From Akkermansia sp. N21116 (lineage in GTDB: Bacteria > Verrucomicrobiota > Verrucomicrobiia > Verrucomicrobiales > Akkermansiaceae): a DNA stretch of 64,000 nt. A program made the translations under genes and the position numbers. Location of the stretch: NCBI RefSeq assembly GCF_029854705.2, contig NZ_CP139035.1:3410001-3474000 (forward strand), read 5' to 3'. Shown here in pieces: positions 51,300 to 61,500 of this stretch. The first letter of the stretch is position 1. Each line of letters opens with the position of its first letter. A model generated the notes under the pieces. That model did no database searches and was not told the DNA's origin. It saw only the letters and a list, made by a program, of their open reading frames with translations.

Positions 51300-53705
51300 T
51301 CAGGATTCGTGGGCTTTCTCCGCATCTTCGCTTTCCTTGCACCCATAGCCGTACTGGTATCCGTAGCCATAACCGTAGTGGTTGTAGCTGGCGGATTTAA
51401 AGTCGACCTCATTGATGACGTAAGAGAGGTTGTGGAGTTTGCCCTTGTCGGCAAGTTGCTGGACTTGAGTGAAATATCGCTTGTCGATCATACCGCTGCG
51501 GACGACGTAAAGGGAGATATCCGCCAAGGCGCCGATGATGGCGGTGTCGGCCAGGATCCCATAGGGTGGGCAGTCGATGATGACGGCATCGTACTGCTTC
51601 TGAAGGTACTTCAGCAATTTGCCCAGCAGAGGCGTACTGAGCAATGTCACGGGATTGGGGACATAGGGGCCGGCATAGAGGACGAACAAACCGTCCGGAG
51701 CGTTTTCCGCCGTGTGGATCACCGAGGCCGGATCCTCTACTTGTTTGCGCAGGATGGAAGTCAACCCCTTGCGCCCTTTCCCTCCAAGTTTGTTGCTGAG
51801 GGAGGTTTTCCGCAAGTCGCCGTCAATGAGGAGCACCTTTTTCCCGGCCTTGGCAAAAGCGGAAGCCAGGTTGCAGGACGTCATGGTCTTCCCTTCTCCA
51901 GCCATGGTGGAGGTGACCATCATGATGTAACCGCCCTGTTCGGGCCTGGGCAGAAGGGAGTCGACATTGTTGCGCAGGATGTGGAAGCATTCCGCAATCA
52001 CGGAATGATCGTCCTGGATGAAGAGGGAAGGATGTTTGCTTTCCTTTTTGCTCAAAACGGGCAATTCCGCCAGGACGGGAAGGTTGCTGACTCCCGGCAG
52101 GTCGTGTTTGTTCCTGACTTTGTTGTTGAGCATGGACACGCCCACAAAAGCGAAGATGCACAGGGCGGCGCCACCGAGACCACCGGCGGCGACAAACTGC
52201 ATGGTTTTAGGAGAAATGGGAAGATCGCTGCCATGGGCGGTTTCCAGCACGCGGGCGGAGGGTTCCGCTGCGGCAAGGGCCAGGGCATTCTCCAGTTGTT
52301 TGCTGAGAAGCATCAGGTAGATTTCCTCTTTGACCTTGTGCTCCCACATCAGGGGCATCAGTTCGTGTTCCTTGGCAGCGGTTGCCGCCAGTCGGTCGGA
52401 GAGTGATGCCTGTTTTTTCTGGAGTTCCCGATGTTTGATTTCCAGATTGTTCCGGTAGTTCGTCAGAGCTTTGCCGGCTGCCGCACGGGTAGAATTCATC
52501 TTATCGCGCAACCCGACGGCAATAGGGTTTCTACGACCGGCGCTGCCAGCGATCTTCTGATATTCCAGATAGGCCTCGTTGTAGAGCGTCACCTGGCTGG
52601 CAATGCTGGAGTCCGCCAGTCCCGTATCAACGGAGATCAAGGCATCTTTCATGCCTGTTTCCTTGAGGCTGGAGGCGAGATTCGAAGCAAGCTTGATCTG
52701 GGTTTCCAAATCGAAGATTTCCTTTTCCAACGCCTGGGAGGTCGTGAAATCGGCCGTCATCGTCGTCTCCGTATCACGGACGATGTCTCCCTTAATCTTG
52801 GAGTCGGTAATTTTTTGATCGACAGCCTCCAAAGAGGCTTTGACCTCCTTCAAGCTTTTATCGATAAAGCTCTCCACTTTCCGGGAGGACTGGCTCTTCT
52901 CGTCTTTCGAGAGCTGATTGTACACCTCGATAAGGTGGTTGAGAACATCGGTGGCCTTGTCCGGATTGCCGGCCGTCAGCGTCATCTCCAAAAGACTGGA
53001 ATCCTTGGCGTCCGGACGGGTAACAGTCAAACCGGCAAGAAGAGAATGGGTCGTCGCAAGGGGGGAGGTATAGTGAACCAGGACCTCCCGGTCCTTCCAG
53101 GAATCATTCATTCTTGACGTAGGGTGAACAGTCAGGGTGGCGAAGGGGAGAACAAGGGGCTGTCCATAGGAACCGGTCACCTCCGTCGGGGTGTCATCCG
53201 TACTGGAATAAGTCAGGGTGAATTGTTCGTCCTCCCGGGGAGTGATGCCAAACGAGTAGGGGCGGCTTTTGTCGATTGCCTGGAAAACAACGAGAAGCGG
53301 AGTGTCCCGATACAGATCCAGTTCCCGGAAATCCTTCCGGACACCATAGGAAATGTGCAAATCCAGATCCTCCACCACTTTTTTCATCAAGGCGGTGGAT
53401 TTCAGGACGTAACTTTCGTTGGCCAGGTTGGCGGAGCCGGAGTCGATCCCAAGCTCGGTCATGATACGTTCCGAAGAAGCGCCTTTGCCCGCCTTGGAAT
53501 CACGCATCATCACACTGGCTGTCTTTTGATAGACGTAGTTTTGTCTACCGGCCAGATAGTACGCCGTACATGCGCCCAGCAAGGCGGTAATAATCACGGC
53601 ATACCAGTACCGACGCAAAACCGTCAGGATAATGTCGAGGGAGAATGAAGTTTCTTCCTGTTCCTCGGAGGAGCTGGAAGCAACAGCAGGTAACGGTTCT
53701 ACCAT
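51300..53705 (-). CDS. Polysaccharide co-polymerase / BY-type tyrosine kinase (Wzc)
   Basis: An inner-membrane co-polymerase and kinase controlling chain length and export. ATG 53705 (MVEPLPAVAS) gives 801 aa. Wzz domain with TM1 at about residues 35-57 and TM2 at about 500-520, with a coiled-coil-rich periplasmic region between. The cytoplasmic kinase has Walker A TSTMAGEGKTMTS near 592-604, then LLIDGDLRK (Walker A') and VIIDCPP (Walker B). It ends with a tyrosine cluster: nine Tyr between residues 775 and 792 or so (YNHYGYGYGYQYGYG). It is encoded between the exporter and its phosphatase. Confidence 0.93.
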   Translation of the reverse strand: MVEPLPAVASSSSEEQEETSFSLDIILTVLRRYWYAVIITALLGACTAYYLAGRQNYVYQKTASVMMRDSKAGKGASSERIMTELGIDSGSANLANESYVLKSTALMKKVVEDLDLHISYGVRKDFRELDLYRDTPLLVVFQAIDKSRPYSFGITPREDEQFTLTYSSTDDTPTEVTGSYGQPLVLPFATLTVHPTSRMNDSWKDREVLVHYTSPLATTHSLLAGLTVTRPDAKDSSLLEMTLTAGNPDKATDVLNHLIEVYNQLSKDEKSQSSRKVESFIDKSLKEVKASLEAVDQKITDSKIKGDIVRDTETTMTADFTTSQALEKEIFDLETQIKLASNLASSLKETGMKDALISVDTGLADSSIASQVTLYNEAYLEYQKIAGSAGRRNPIAVGLRDKMNSTRAAAGKALTNYRNNLEIKHRELQKKQASLSDRLAATAAKEHELMPLMWEHKVKEEIYLMLLSKQLENALALAAAEPSARVLETAHGSDLPISPKTMQFVAAGGLGGAALCIFAFVGVSMLNNKVRNKHDLPGVSNLPVLAELPVLSKKESKHPSLFIQDDHSVIAECFHILRNNVDSLLPRPEQGGYIMMVTSTMAGEGKTMTSCNLASAFAKAGKKVLLIDGDLRKTSLSNKLGGKGRKGLTSILRKQVEDPASVIHTAENAPDGLFVLYAGPYVPNPVTLLSTPLLGKLLKYLQKQYDAVIIDCPPYGILADTAIIGALADISLYVVRSGMIDKRYFTQVQQLADKGKLHNLSYVINEVDFKSASYNHYGYGYGYQYGYGCKESEDAEKAHES

Positions 53706-53745
53706 GGAATATGATGGATAAATGGGAAATAGAAGATCAAAATGT

Positions 53746-53781
53746 CCGGCCACTTCCCCTGGGGGGAAAGGAAATGGCCGG
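53746..53781 (-). promoter_or_regulatory. Stem-loop between wza and wzc
   Basis: CCGGCCA (53746-53752) pairs with TGGCCGG (53775-53781), with C-rich and G-rich inner arms that can extend the stem. In the minus direction it is followed by ACATTTTG. It lies in the 87-nt gap between the exporter and kinase genes and may reduce read-through. Confidence 0.45.
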
Positions 53782-53792
53782 AATTCCTATGT

Positions 53793-54569
53793 TTACAGGC
53801 ACATGGCAATCACGGCCAGAGTGACCCCCAACCCTGAAAGCCCCCAACCATACCACTGGACAGCATCGCTGCGGGTATTGACCTTGCGTTCCGAAGGAGA
53901 AACATAAATGATATCGTTCTGCTGAATATAATAATAGGGAGAGTTGAAAAGGTCCTTGCTGCGAAGGTCGATGTTGGCGATCTGGCGCTGACCGTTCGTT
54001 TCGCGGATGAGGGTGATGTCGCGGTTGCCGTCGATATTTAAGTCTCCGGCGCGGGAAATGGCTTCGAGGATCGTGACCCGCTGGCCTTCGATGGAATAGG
54101 TGCCGGGTTTGTTGACTTCGCCAATGACGGAAAACTTGAAATTCATGATCTGCACGTTGACGGAAGCGTCACTGATGTAATCATTGCGCTTGAGAGAAGA
54201 AGCAATGTCGGAGGCCAATTGAGAACAGGTTTTGCCGGAGGCCTTCATTTTACCGATGACAGGCAGGACAATGTCTCCATTGACGTCGACCAAATACCCC
54301 TTAGGTTTATTTGTATTGTTATTGCCGGTCGTTCCCATCTCGGACACGGCAAAGGGAGCAGTCAGTTCCGGTTGCTTGCTGCTAACGGAGATGTAGAGCT
54401 GGTCGTCCTTCTGGATTGTCGTCTGGTAGTTATTTTTGAGCTTTTCCTTACTATCAGCGCTAACATCCTGTATATAAAGGACTTCCTTAGGGCTAACGCA
54501 AGAAGGAAGAAGTGTAACCGACGAGAAGGAGCATACGATAAGTATGAAGGTAATAAGTTTTTGTTTCAT
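53793..54569 (-). CDS. Polysaccharide export lipoprotein (Wza-like)
   Basis: An outer-membrane export channel subunit of 258 aa. Lipoprotein signal with lipobox LLPSC, Cys at residue 24. The Poly_export domain follows (TIQKDDQLYISVSSKQPEL, YLVDVNGDIVLPVIGKMKASG), then an SLBB domain (VIGEVNKPGTYSIEGQRVTILEAISRAG). A C-terminal hydrophobic segment (GLSGLGVTLAVIAMCL) replaces the amphipathic helix barrel of E. coli Wza, as in the shorter Bacteroidota/Verrucomicrobiota forms. First gene of the minus-strand EPS locus. Confidence 0.9.
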   Translation of the reverse strand: MKQKLITFILIVCSFSSVTLLPSCVSPKEVLYIQDVSADSKEKLKNNYQTTIQKDDQLYISVSSKQPELTAPFAVSEMGTTGNNNTNKPKGYLVDVNGDIVLPVIGKMKASGKTCSQLASDIASSLKRNDYISDASVNVQIMNFKFSVIGEVNKPGTYSIEGQRVTILEAISRAGDLNIDGNRDITLIRETNGQRQIANIDLRSKDLFNSPYYYIQQNDIIYVSPSERKVNTRSDAVQWYGWGLSGLGVTLAVIAMCL

Positions 54570-54880
54570 AGTAAGTTGTTTGTTGGTGTGAAAATAGAAT
54601 CGGAGACGGTTGCTGTTGCTAAAGAAAAGAGATCATCGCCCAGAACATGCGGAGATAAATTGCTGCTGCACGCGCCGGCCGAGAGAAAACACCCAATGCC
54701 TCAAAAGAAGGCATCCTGGGGAACGAACTTCCGTTATGTGAATCGCATAAGTCAAAAACATGACTGGAAAAGAAACCATTGTCCAAGCCTCATTAGTATT
54801 TCATTTATTATTAGTTGATTACAATTAATTAAAATAGGTTGTAATCCTTTTCTGACAGGCAAAATACGCCGTCAAATTTT

Positions 54881-54949
54881 ACTTATCTCTTCTCGAACGC
54901 AGATTTAAGCGGATTTACAATCCGCCGTCAAGAGATATGTAATTTTTTT
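54881..54949 (+). terminator. Orphan plus-strand terminator-like stem-loop
   Basis: ACTTATCTCTT (54881-54891) pairs with AAGAGATATGT (54930-54940) with one mismatch and encloses the palindrome at 54909-54925. AATTTTTTT follows (T7 at 54943-54949). No plus-strand gene precedes it, so it may end a small or antisense RNA. Confidence 0.5.
54909..54925 (+). repeat. 17-bp palindromic repeat, copy 1
   Basis: GCGGATT-TAC-AATCCGC. The exact reverse complement occurs at 55253-55269. Confidence 0.85.
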
Positions 54950-55252
54950 CCAATCCCGAATTCTCCTTTATGATCAAGCTTTTACAACACAGTCACTGAG
55001 GGGCAGTATCAAATTCGTAACAGATGCTTTTTCTGGTTCCAAACACATACCCGGTTCTCAGGGGAGAAGGGGTGGAATCTATTTTTGAACAATATGGAAA
55101 TAATTTATTATAAATATGTTCCTATTTTTTTGGGCAAAGAGAGAGAGTAAAAAAATCATCTATCTCTTAGCGGTTGGGATACCGATGCGTCAGATCGCCC
55201 TAAATAATATTATTAAATACTTATAATAAACAAGTTATATAATACCAAGATA

Positions 55253-55269
55253 GCGGATTGTAAATCCGC
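55253..55269 (-). repeat. 17-bp palindromic repeat, copy 2 (inverted)
   Basis: GCGGATT-GTA-AATCCGC, flanked by A and T to extend the stem to 8 bp. It is the reverse complement of copy 1, 327 nt away. Confidence 0.85.
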
Positions 55270-55574
55270 TAGAAAAAAGGTGCTGATGAGACTAAAAAAC
55301 CGAAACAACGGGCAAAACCATGTCCATATCGGCCTTTTATTCAATGGCTTACAACTCACACCACCGGCTTTCCCTCTTAGAAATACCGTGGGTTATTCCT
55401 ATACCCGTATGTTGTCATTATCCACCGTTTTCTGGGCGCTCCTTATCGGCGTCCTTTTTGTTTTCCGCCTGCATATACCCAGGACACTCCCTTCCTTCCA
55501 ATCTTGGTGAGGTCGTATTTCTTCCCCTTCCTTTCAATCTTCTAATAACAACATTCTAAAATCCACCAACAATC

Positions 55575-58500
55575 ATGAAACCCCACCTCCCCCTCAATCT
55601 CCGCAAGGCTCTTCTTGCCATCTACACCGCGGCAATAGGTATGGCTCTGACCAGCACCTCCACAACCGCCGCTCTGACGCCGACCCAGACCATCGGTCAA
55701 GGAAACCAAGTAACAATCAGCACAACTGAAGATTACCAGATTAACAATAATGCTTATATCCTCCTTGATGGAGGAATACTCGATACACAAAGCCTCCAGG
55801 GAGCTTTCCTTATTGGCGCAGGCTCGGAAGGCATACTGGAACTGAAAAGCGGCACATGGACTCAGTACAGAACAGCTCTCACAGTCGGTTCCCAAACTGG
55901 CGGAGAAGGTACACTCCTTGTTACGGGAGGTAATTTCTCAATTGATCCCAATAGTACCTCCCCTATCGCTATCGGAGAAGATAATGGAAAAGGACTCCTT
56001 GCAATTGATGGTGGCAACTTAACAATCGAAACTAAAACTAACGTAGGCTTTAATCAAGGAATCGGGACTATTTCCATCAAAAATGGCTCCCTGACTACTA
56101 CTGCCGAAATCACTCTGGGAGGATCTAACGGAGCGGAAAATAATGGAGGGACAGGAACCGCCATTATTTCCGACGGAGGAATGTGGAACGCCATAGGCGG
56201 AATCAGTATTATCGAGAATGCGGGTAACGGGATTACGCTGGATGGGGGTACATTGAAGATCGACTCATTTGCTCTAAAAGACGGAGGCATCCTGACATGG
56301 ACATCCGGAACAATGATGACGGACGCTACCATTGAGACAGATCAAACATTTACCGTCACAGGAGATTCCGATTGCACCCTCGTTGGGGAATTGTCCCTGG
56401 ATGGAAATCTTGTCGTCGATGGAAAATTCTCTCTCTCTGAGGGGCTGTTGGCCATCGGCAAAACCATTGGAGGGAATGGCACGCTCATCATCGATAAACA
56501 GTTATCTCTGGGCTCCGGTTCGTTCCAAGGCGATGTCATTCTTTCCGGCAATGCCACGCTTGATGGTACAATCGGAACCCTTGATACCAATAACTTCGCG
56601 TTGACAATCACGAATGGAACAAACCTGACTATCACGGGAGATTCCATCAGCACCATTAACGGCGGTCTTATCGGACAAGGCACGCTGAATCTGGACACCC
56701 AAAGCGGTACCCTGAACCTGACAGCCCAGGGAGACTTCTCTGGTACACTCACGCTGGACAACGGTTTTCTCTACATTCTTGCTCCTACAACGTCTCCAGA
56801 TTTCGATACGCTCGCTGCCATCAACGTCAACGGAGGATGGTTGGAGCTACAAACCGATCTCACGACGGTTTCCCTTTCCCAATCAACGGGCACCTTCCTC
56901 AATATCATCAATAACGCTACGTTGACTGTGGACAATGGAACCGGAACTATTCTGGAAGGTATCGTCGCATTAGGTAGTGGGAACGACTCCGGCACTCTTA
57001 TCTCTACAGGAGACTTGACTGTTAAGCAGCTTGACGACGGGGCTTACGGTACATTGGACGCTTCTGGTCATACTCTGACAATCGAAGGAATCTCCACGGG
57101 CATGACTTCCAATAATCGTCTGACATTAAATGCCAACAACATCGTAATCAACCCGGCAAACAACAATACGGGATTCGGATTTGTCAATGCCACAGCCACG
57201 GAAACGTTACAATTCATCTTGAATGGCAGCAAGGAAGACGTATTCGATTCCTCTCTGAATGCCTCCAAGTTGGCTGTTTTCGGGACATCGGACACGGATT
57301 ACGTTCAAATCTCCGATTCCGTACTGAATCTGGCCACCGGCACAACGGTAGAAAACGCAACCCTAGTCTTCTCCCGTGAACCCGGAGCATCTGCCCAGTC
57401 GTACAACATCAAGGACGTTTCCCTCGTCAATGGAGGCAATCTGGTTATCAATGACAGCACGGTCTCATTCGACAAATGGGAAGACTTTTCCAGTAACGGC
57501 ACCGTATACCTTTCCCAAGGATTGCTGATTCAAAATACCGGATCAACTGATGCGACGATCATCAACTCAAAGGTAGACGGTACGAATCAGTTCGGAATAT
57601 TCAATCCCGCAGGCAACGGAACACTGGCCACCAACGGCAACCTGACTCTGGCCGGAACGGGGAACGAACTGGAAGACGATACCATCCAATCCGCTATGAC
57701 GCTGACTCTGGAAGGGTCCTATACAACCCTTTCGGGCTCTCGACTGCTGGGTCAGGATATTGTTTTGAATCCCAACACGGATATGGAAGGTTCCAACCTG
57801 TCGGTCATGAAAAATACCAACGGGGACTCGGCAAACAGCCTGAGCATCGGTAAAAACACTACACTATCAGATAGTTACATCAACACCTTAAAGACAGAGA
57901 TTAGCAGCCAATCTACGCTTACACTTCGTGGAAGCCATGCGTCCATTCCATCCGAACTGGGTGACATCGACCTGACCGGCGGCGACAATGCCCTGATTCT
58001 TGAAGGCGGCAACCAATCCAACTTCAGATCCTACAGGGACAATACATCCTCCCAACTGACCATTTCCGACTCCTCGCTGACCCAGACGGAACAGTCCGGT
58101 GACATCACCGTCCTCGGAACAACGACCATTACGAATACTGCGGCCAATGAACAAGCCAAACTAGTTGTTCAAGATTCCATTGCCTTGACAGGAAACAATA
58201 CGATCGCCGGTATCGAAAACGGAGAAAAAGCTATTGTCTCTTCAAACAACATTCTGAGGATAGGAGGGACAGGTTCAACCTCCTCTATCACAGATGCCGA
58301 GTTGAGGGGCAAGACATTCTCCCTGCAAGGGAAAACCACGGTTCTGGATCGCAATAGCATTACCGGGGATCTACTCCATTTTGAATCAACCGGAGACGGA
58401 AATGTCACAATCAACTCGCTTGTGACCGGAATCAATGCCTCTTACACCAATGTGCTCATCGGCAACGATAACGATATATCCGGCACCTTGCTACAGATTA

Positions 58501-61500
58501 CCGAATCGACACAATTCAACAATGGATCTCTTAATCTCAGCGGCCCTTACGTGTCGACGACCATAACCAACGGGAAACTGCTTGAGTTGAACAACGTCAC
58601 CCGGAATGGAACTCCCGGTTCCGTTGTCAACCTCGGAGATGTTTCCCTCAATAGCGCTTCCGGACTGACCACCCTGGCCATTACTAACGGTACGCAAGCC
58701 AGTGCTTCAAACATGCTGAATATGGGAGATCGGTCTTTCATCGCCATTGATGGGGAAGCTAACAACGCCTATACATCGTTAAGCCTCGGGAGCTCCGACA
58801 TACTGACCGGCCCTTACGCCGGCATCAGCGTTGCCAACAACGGGCACCTTATCTTTAGAACCGGCGATATCACCATCACGGAAGATAACAAAAACAAAAT
58901 CCAATGGGACGCTTCCTCGGAAATCAAAACCCTCGCAGGAAACTTTATTTTCGATGGGGTCAAAGACGATTTAACGTCTCCTACTCCCATCCGTGGTGAA
59001 ATCAGCGCAGAAGGCAGTTACAGCGTCATTCTCAGGAACGGTGCGCAAGTGTTCGCCACAGGCGTCACTTCCCACAACCTGAACCTGCACGATCCGGACA
59101 CCATTCTGCAAATCCACATTTCCGACCAATCGTCCACCACTTGGTCGAAAATGGCCATTGCCGACACTCTCTCCATAAGGAACGGGGCCACGCTGACACT
59201 TGTCAACAAGTCGGTACGCGCCGACAATCTGGGATCTCTCGGTACCGTCATTGTAAACGGAGGCACACTCTCTGCCACAGGCCAGGCCGGTTCCTATCTG
59301 ACAGCCTCCAGCATTTCGGCAGCCAACGGATCGTCCATCAGCCTGAATACTATTCAGCTCGACGGCGGCATCTCAACCGTAGCCGATGCCTTGGTTGACA
59401 CCGTCAATCTGACAAATGCTACCGTGAACGGCAACATTACCGTCAACACCGGAGACATCCTGAACATGACCAGCTCCACAGTGACCGGCACCGTATGGAT
59501 GGACAATTCGTCCCTGAACATCCGGGGCGGCACAAATGCTATTGACACTTTAGCTCTTGCCAATAACGCCAAAGTAACCATCGACAACGGAGCTACTCTG
59601 AATGTCAACACCACCGGCATCGGTTTCGGCTCCGACATGCAGATCAACGGTACGGTCACAGGCAACGTCACCCTGATGGGCGGTACCGCCACGCTGGCCT
59701 CCACCGGCATTGTAGACGGTAATCTGGGCATCCAGGGCGGCACGCTCTCCTACGGAGGCGGTACGGTTAACGGAGAACTCTCCTTCCTGGCCGACCCGTA
59801 CGGCAATTCCGTGATCAACCTGGGAAGTTCCTGGACGCTCGCCTCCGGCAAGGCTCTTACCGTCAACGGAAACGGAACGATCAACATGGGCACCTTCAAC
59901 ATGACGAGCCACGGTCTCACTGGAAACGGGGATCTGACTCTTACCGGTTCCGGTACCTTCACGTTTGACAAAACCGGTACGCATACTGGCAATATCATCT
60001 TGAAGGACTCTGTTTCTATTACAGCTTCGGGGGCAAACCACGGTATGGGGACAAGCGGTTCTCTCATTGCCGAATCAGGAATACACGCCGTCACGTTTGG
60101 AATAGATCAGGGTAAGGGACTTGTTATTAACAAGGGAGCCACTGTCAATCTGACAACGACACGCGACTTGCAATTGGGAGGACTGATCAACAATCAGGGT
60201 TCCTTGAATGTCTCCGCTGGTGGTAATAATCCCATTCTTTATCTGACCAAAACAGGCTCCGACCTCGGAAACTTGAACCTGATGCAGGGCACGATTGCCC
60301 TGAGCACTTGGCAGACTTCCCCCAATCTCATCATCCAAGGTAATGATATCACCAGCAGCGCCGGTACCATCTTCGACCTGAGAGCGTCTTCTCTGACGGC
60401 CAACAGCATGAACCTGCTCGGCACGCTGAAGGGAAATAATAACAGCCAGCTGATTCTCGCCAATGGCCTGAAAACCGCATCCATGGAACTGACCGGAACG
60501 ACCGTATCTGCCCGGAGCATCCAGGCAAACGCAACTTCACTGGGCAACAATTCCAAGTTGACGGCTACGGAAGATCTCACTCTCTCCGACATTACGAATA
60601 TCGGCAACGACGTCTCCCTCGCCGGAGGCAATGTCTCGCTGTCCTCCGCAGTCACTTTAACATCGGGTAATCTGTCGCTGACAGCCGGGCACAAACTGCT
60701 CCTCAACAGCGGCACCTACATCTGGACTAACTCCACAGTAGACGTGCACGACTCGACCACGCTTGCCGAAGGAGTCAGTCTGACTTTAGACGGCGGAAGC
60801 CAAAGTCTCGGGACACTCAACGGAAGCACGAACAGCACGCTTGCCTTGACGGGCGGCGCAAATGCACAAGCCGCGACAATCCTGTTCGCTGAGGGCAGCA
60901 TCATGCTGGACGGAGCATCGTCTCTCTCCACGACAACGGCAGCGGACAGCACCATCTCTTCCCTGACCCTGGCAGGCGGTTCCTCGCTAGAGACGGCAGA
61001 CGACCTGGAAATCACGACTCTGGAAGACGAAGCCAACGGATCGATTATATCGGACGGAGACTTGACCATAGACAACGACATCACGACTTCCGACACGTTG
61101 TCTCTCATCGCAGGCGGAACACTGACGCTCCAGGGAGATTCCTCCACGATTAATGGAGACGATAGCCTCCTTGCGGGAGAAACCATTTCCGTTGACGGAG
61201 ATTTGACCATGAACGGGGCCAATGCTTCCATTGAAGCAATCGGCGAGATTTCCCTGAACAACATCACGATGACGGGAGAAGGATCTTCCATCACGACGGG
61301 GGGCACGCTTGCCATCTCCGGTTCGGGCAATCTGGAACACACCACGATCGAAACAGGCACATTGCACCTTGTCGAAGACGGAGACGGGACAACTATGAAG
61401 GATGTTTCCCTAACGGCGGCACATACAATCGTCGATGCCGGCAAAATGCTGAGACTCATGGCCGGCAACGAATATTCCCTCGGAATAACGAGCATCACCG

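Larger units (their letters stand above)
54570..55574. other. AT-rich divergent intergenic region
   Basis: About 1 kb with no convincing gene between the start of the EPS locus and the giant adhesin gene. It holds two mutually inverted copies of a 17-bp palindrome (54909-54925 and 55253-55269), a plus-strand terminator-like stem-loop, and long A/T-rich runs, including a TATAAT at 55222-55227 without a clear -35. No JUMPstart/ops element was seen. Confidence 0.7.

Noticed and set aside
54570-55000. JUMPstart/ops antitermination element before the EPS locus
   Set aside because: No match to the conserved GGCGGTAG-type core was found, and no NusG/RfaH-like gene lies nearby.
55280-55510. 76-codon plus-strand ORF upstream of the giant gene
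   Set aside because: No start context, no family resemblance, and atypical composition. Treated as part of the leader region.
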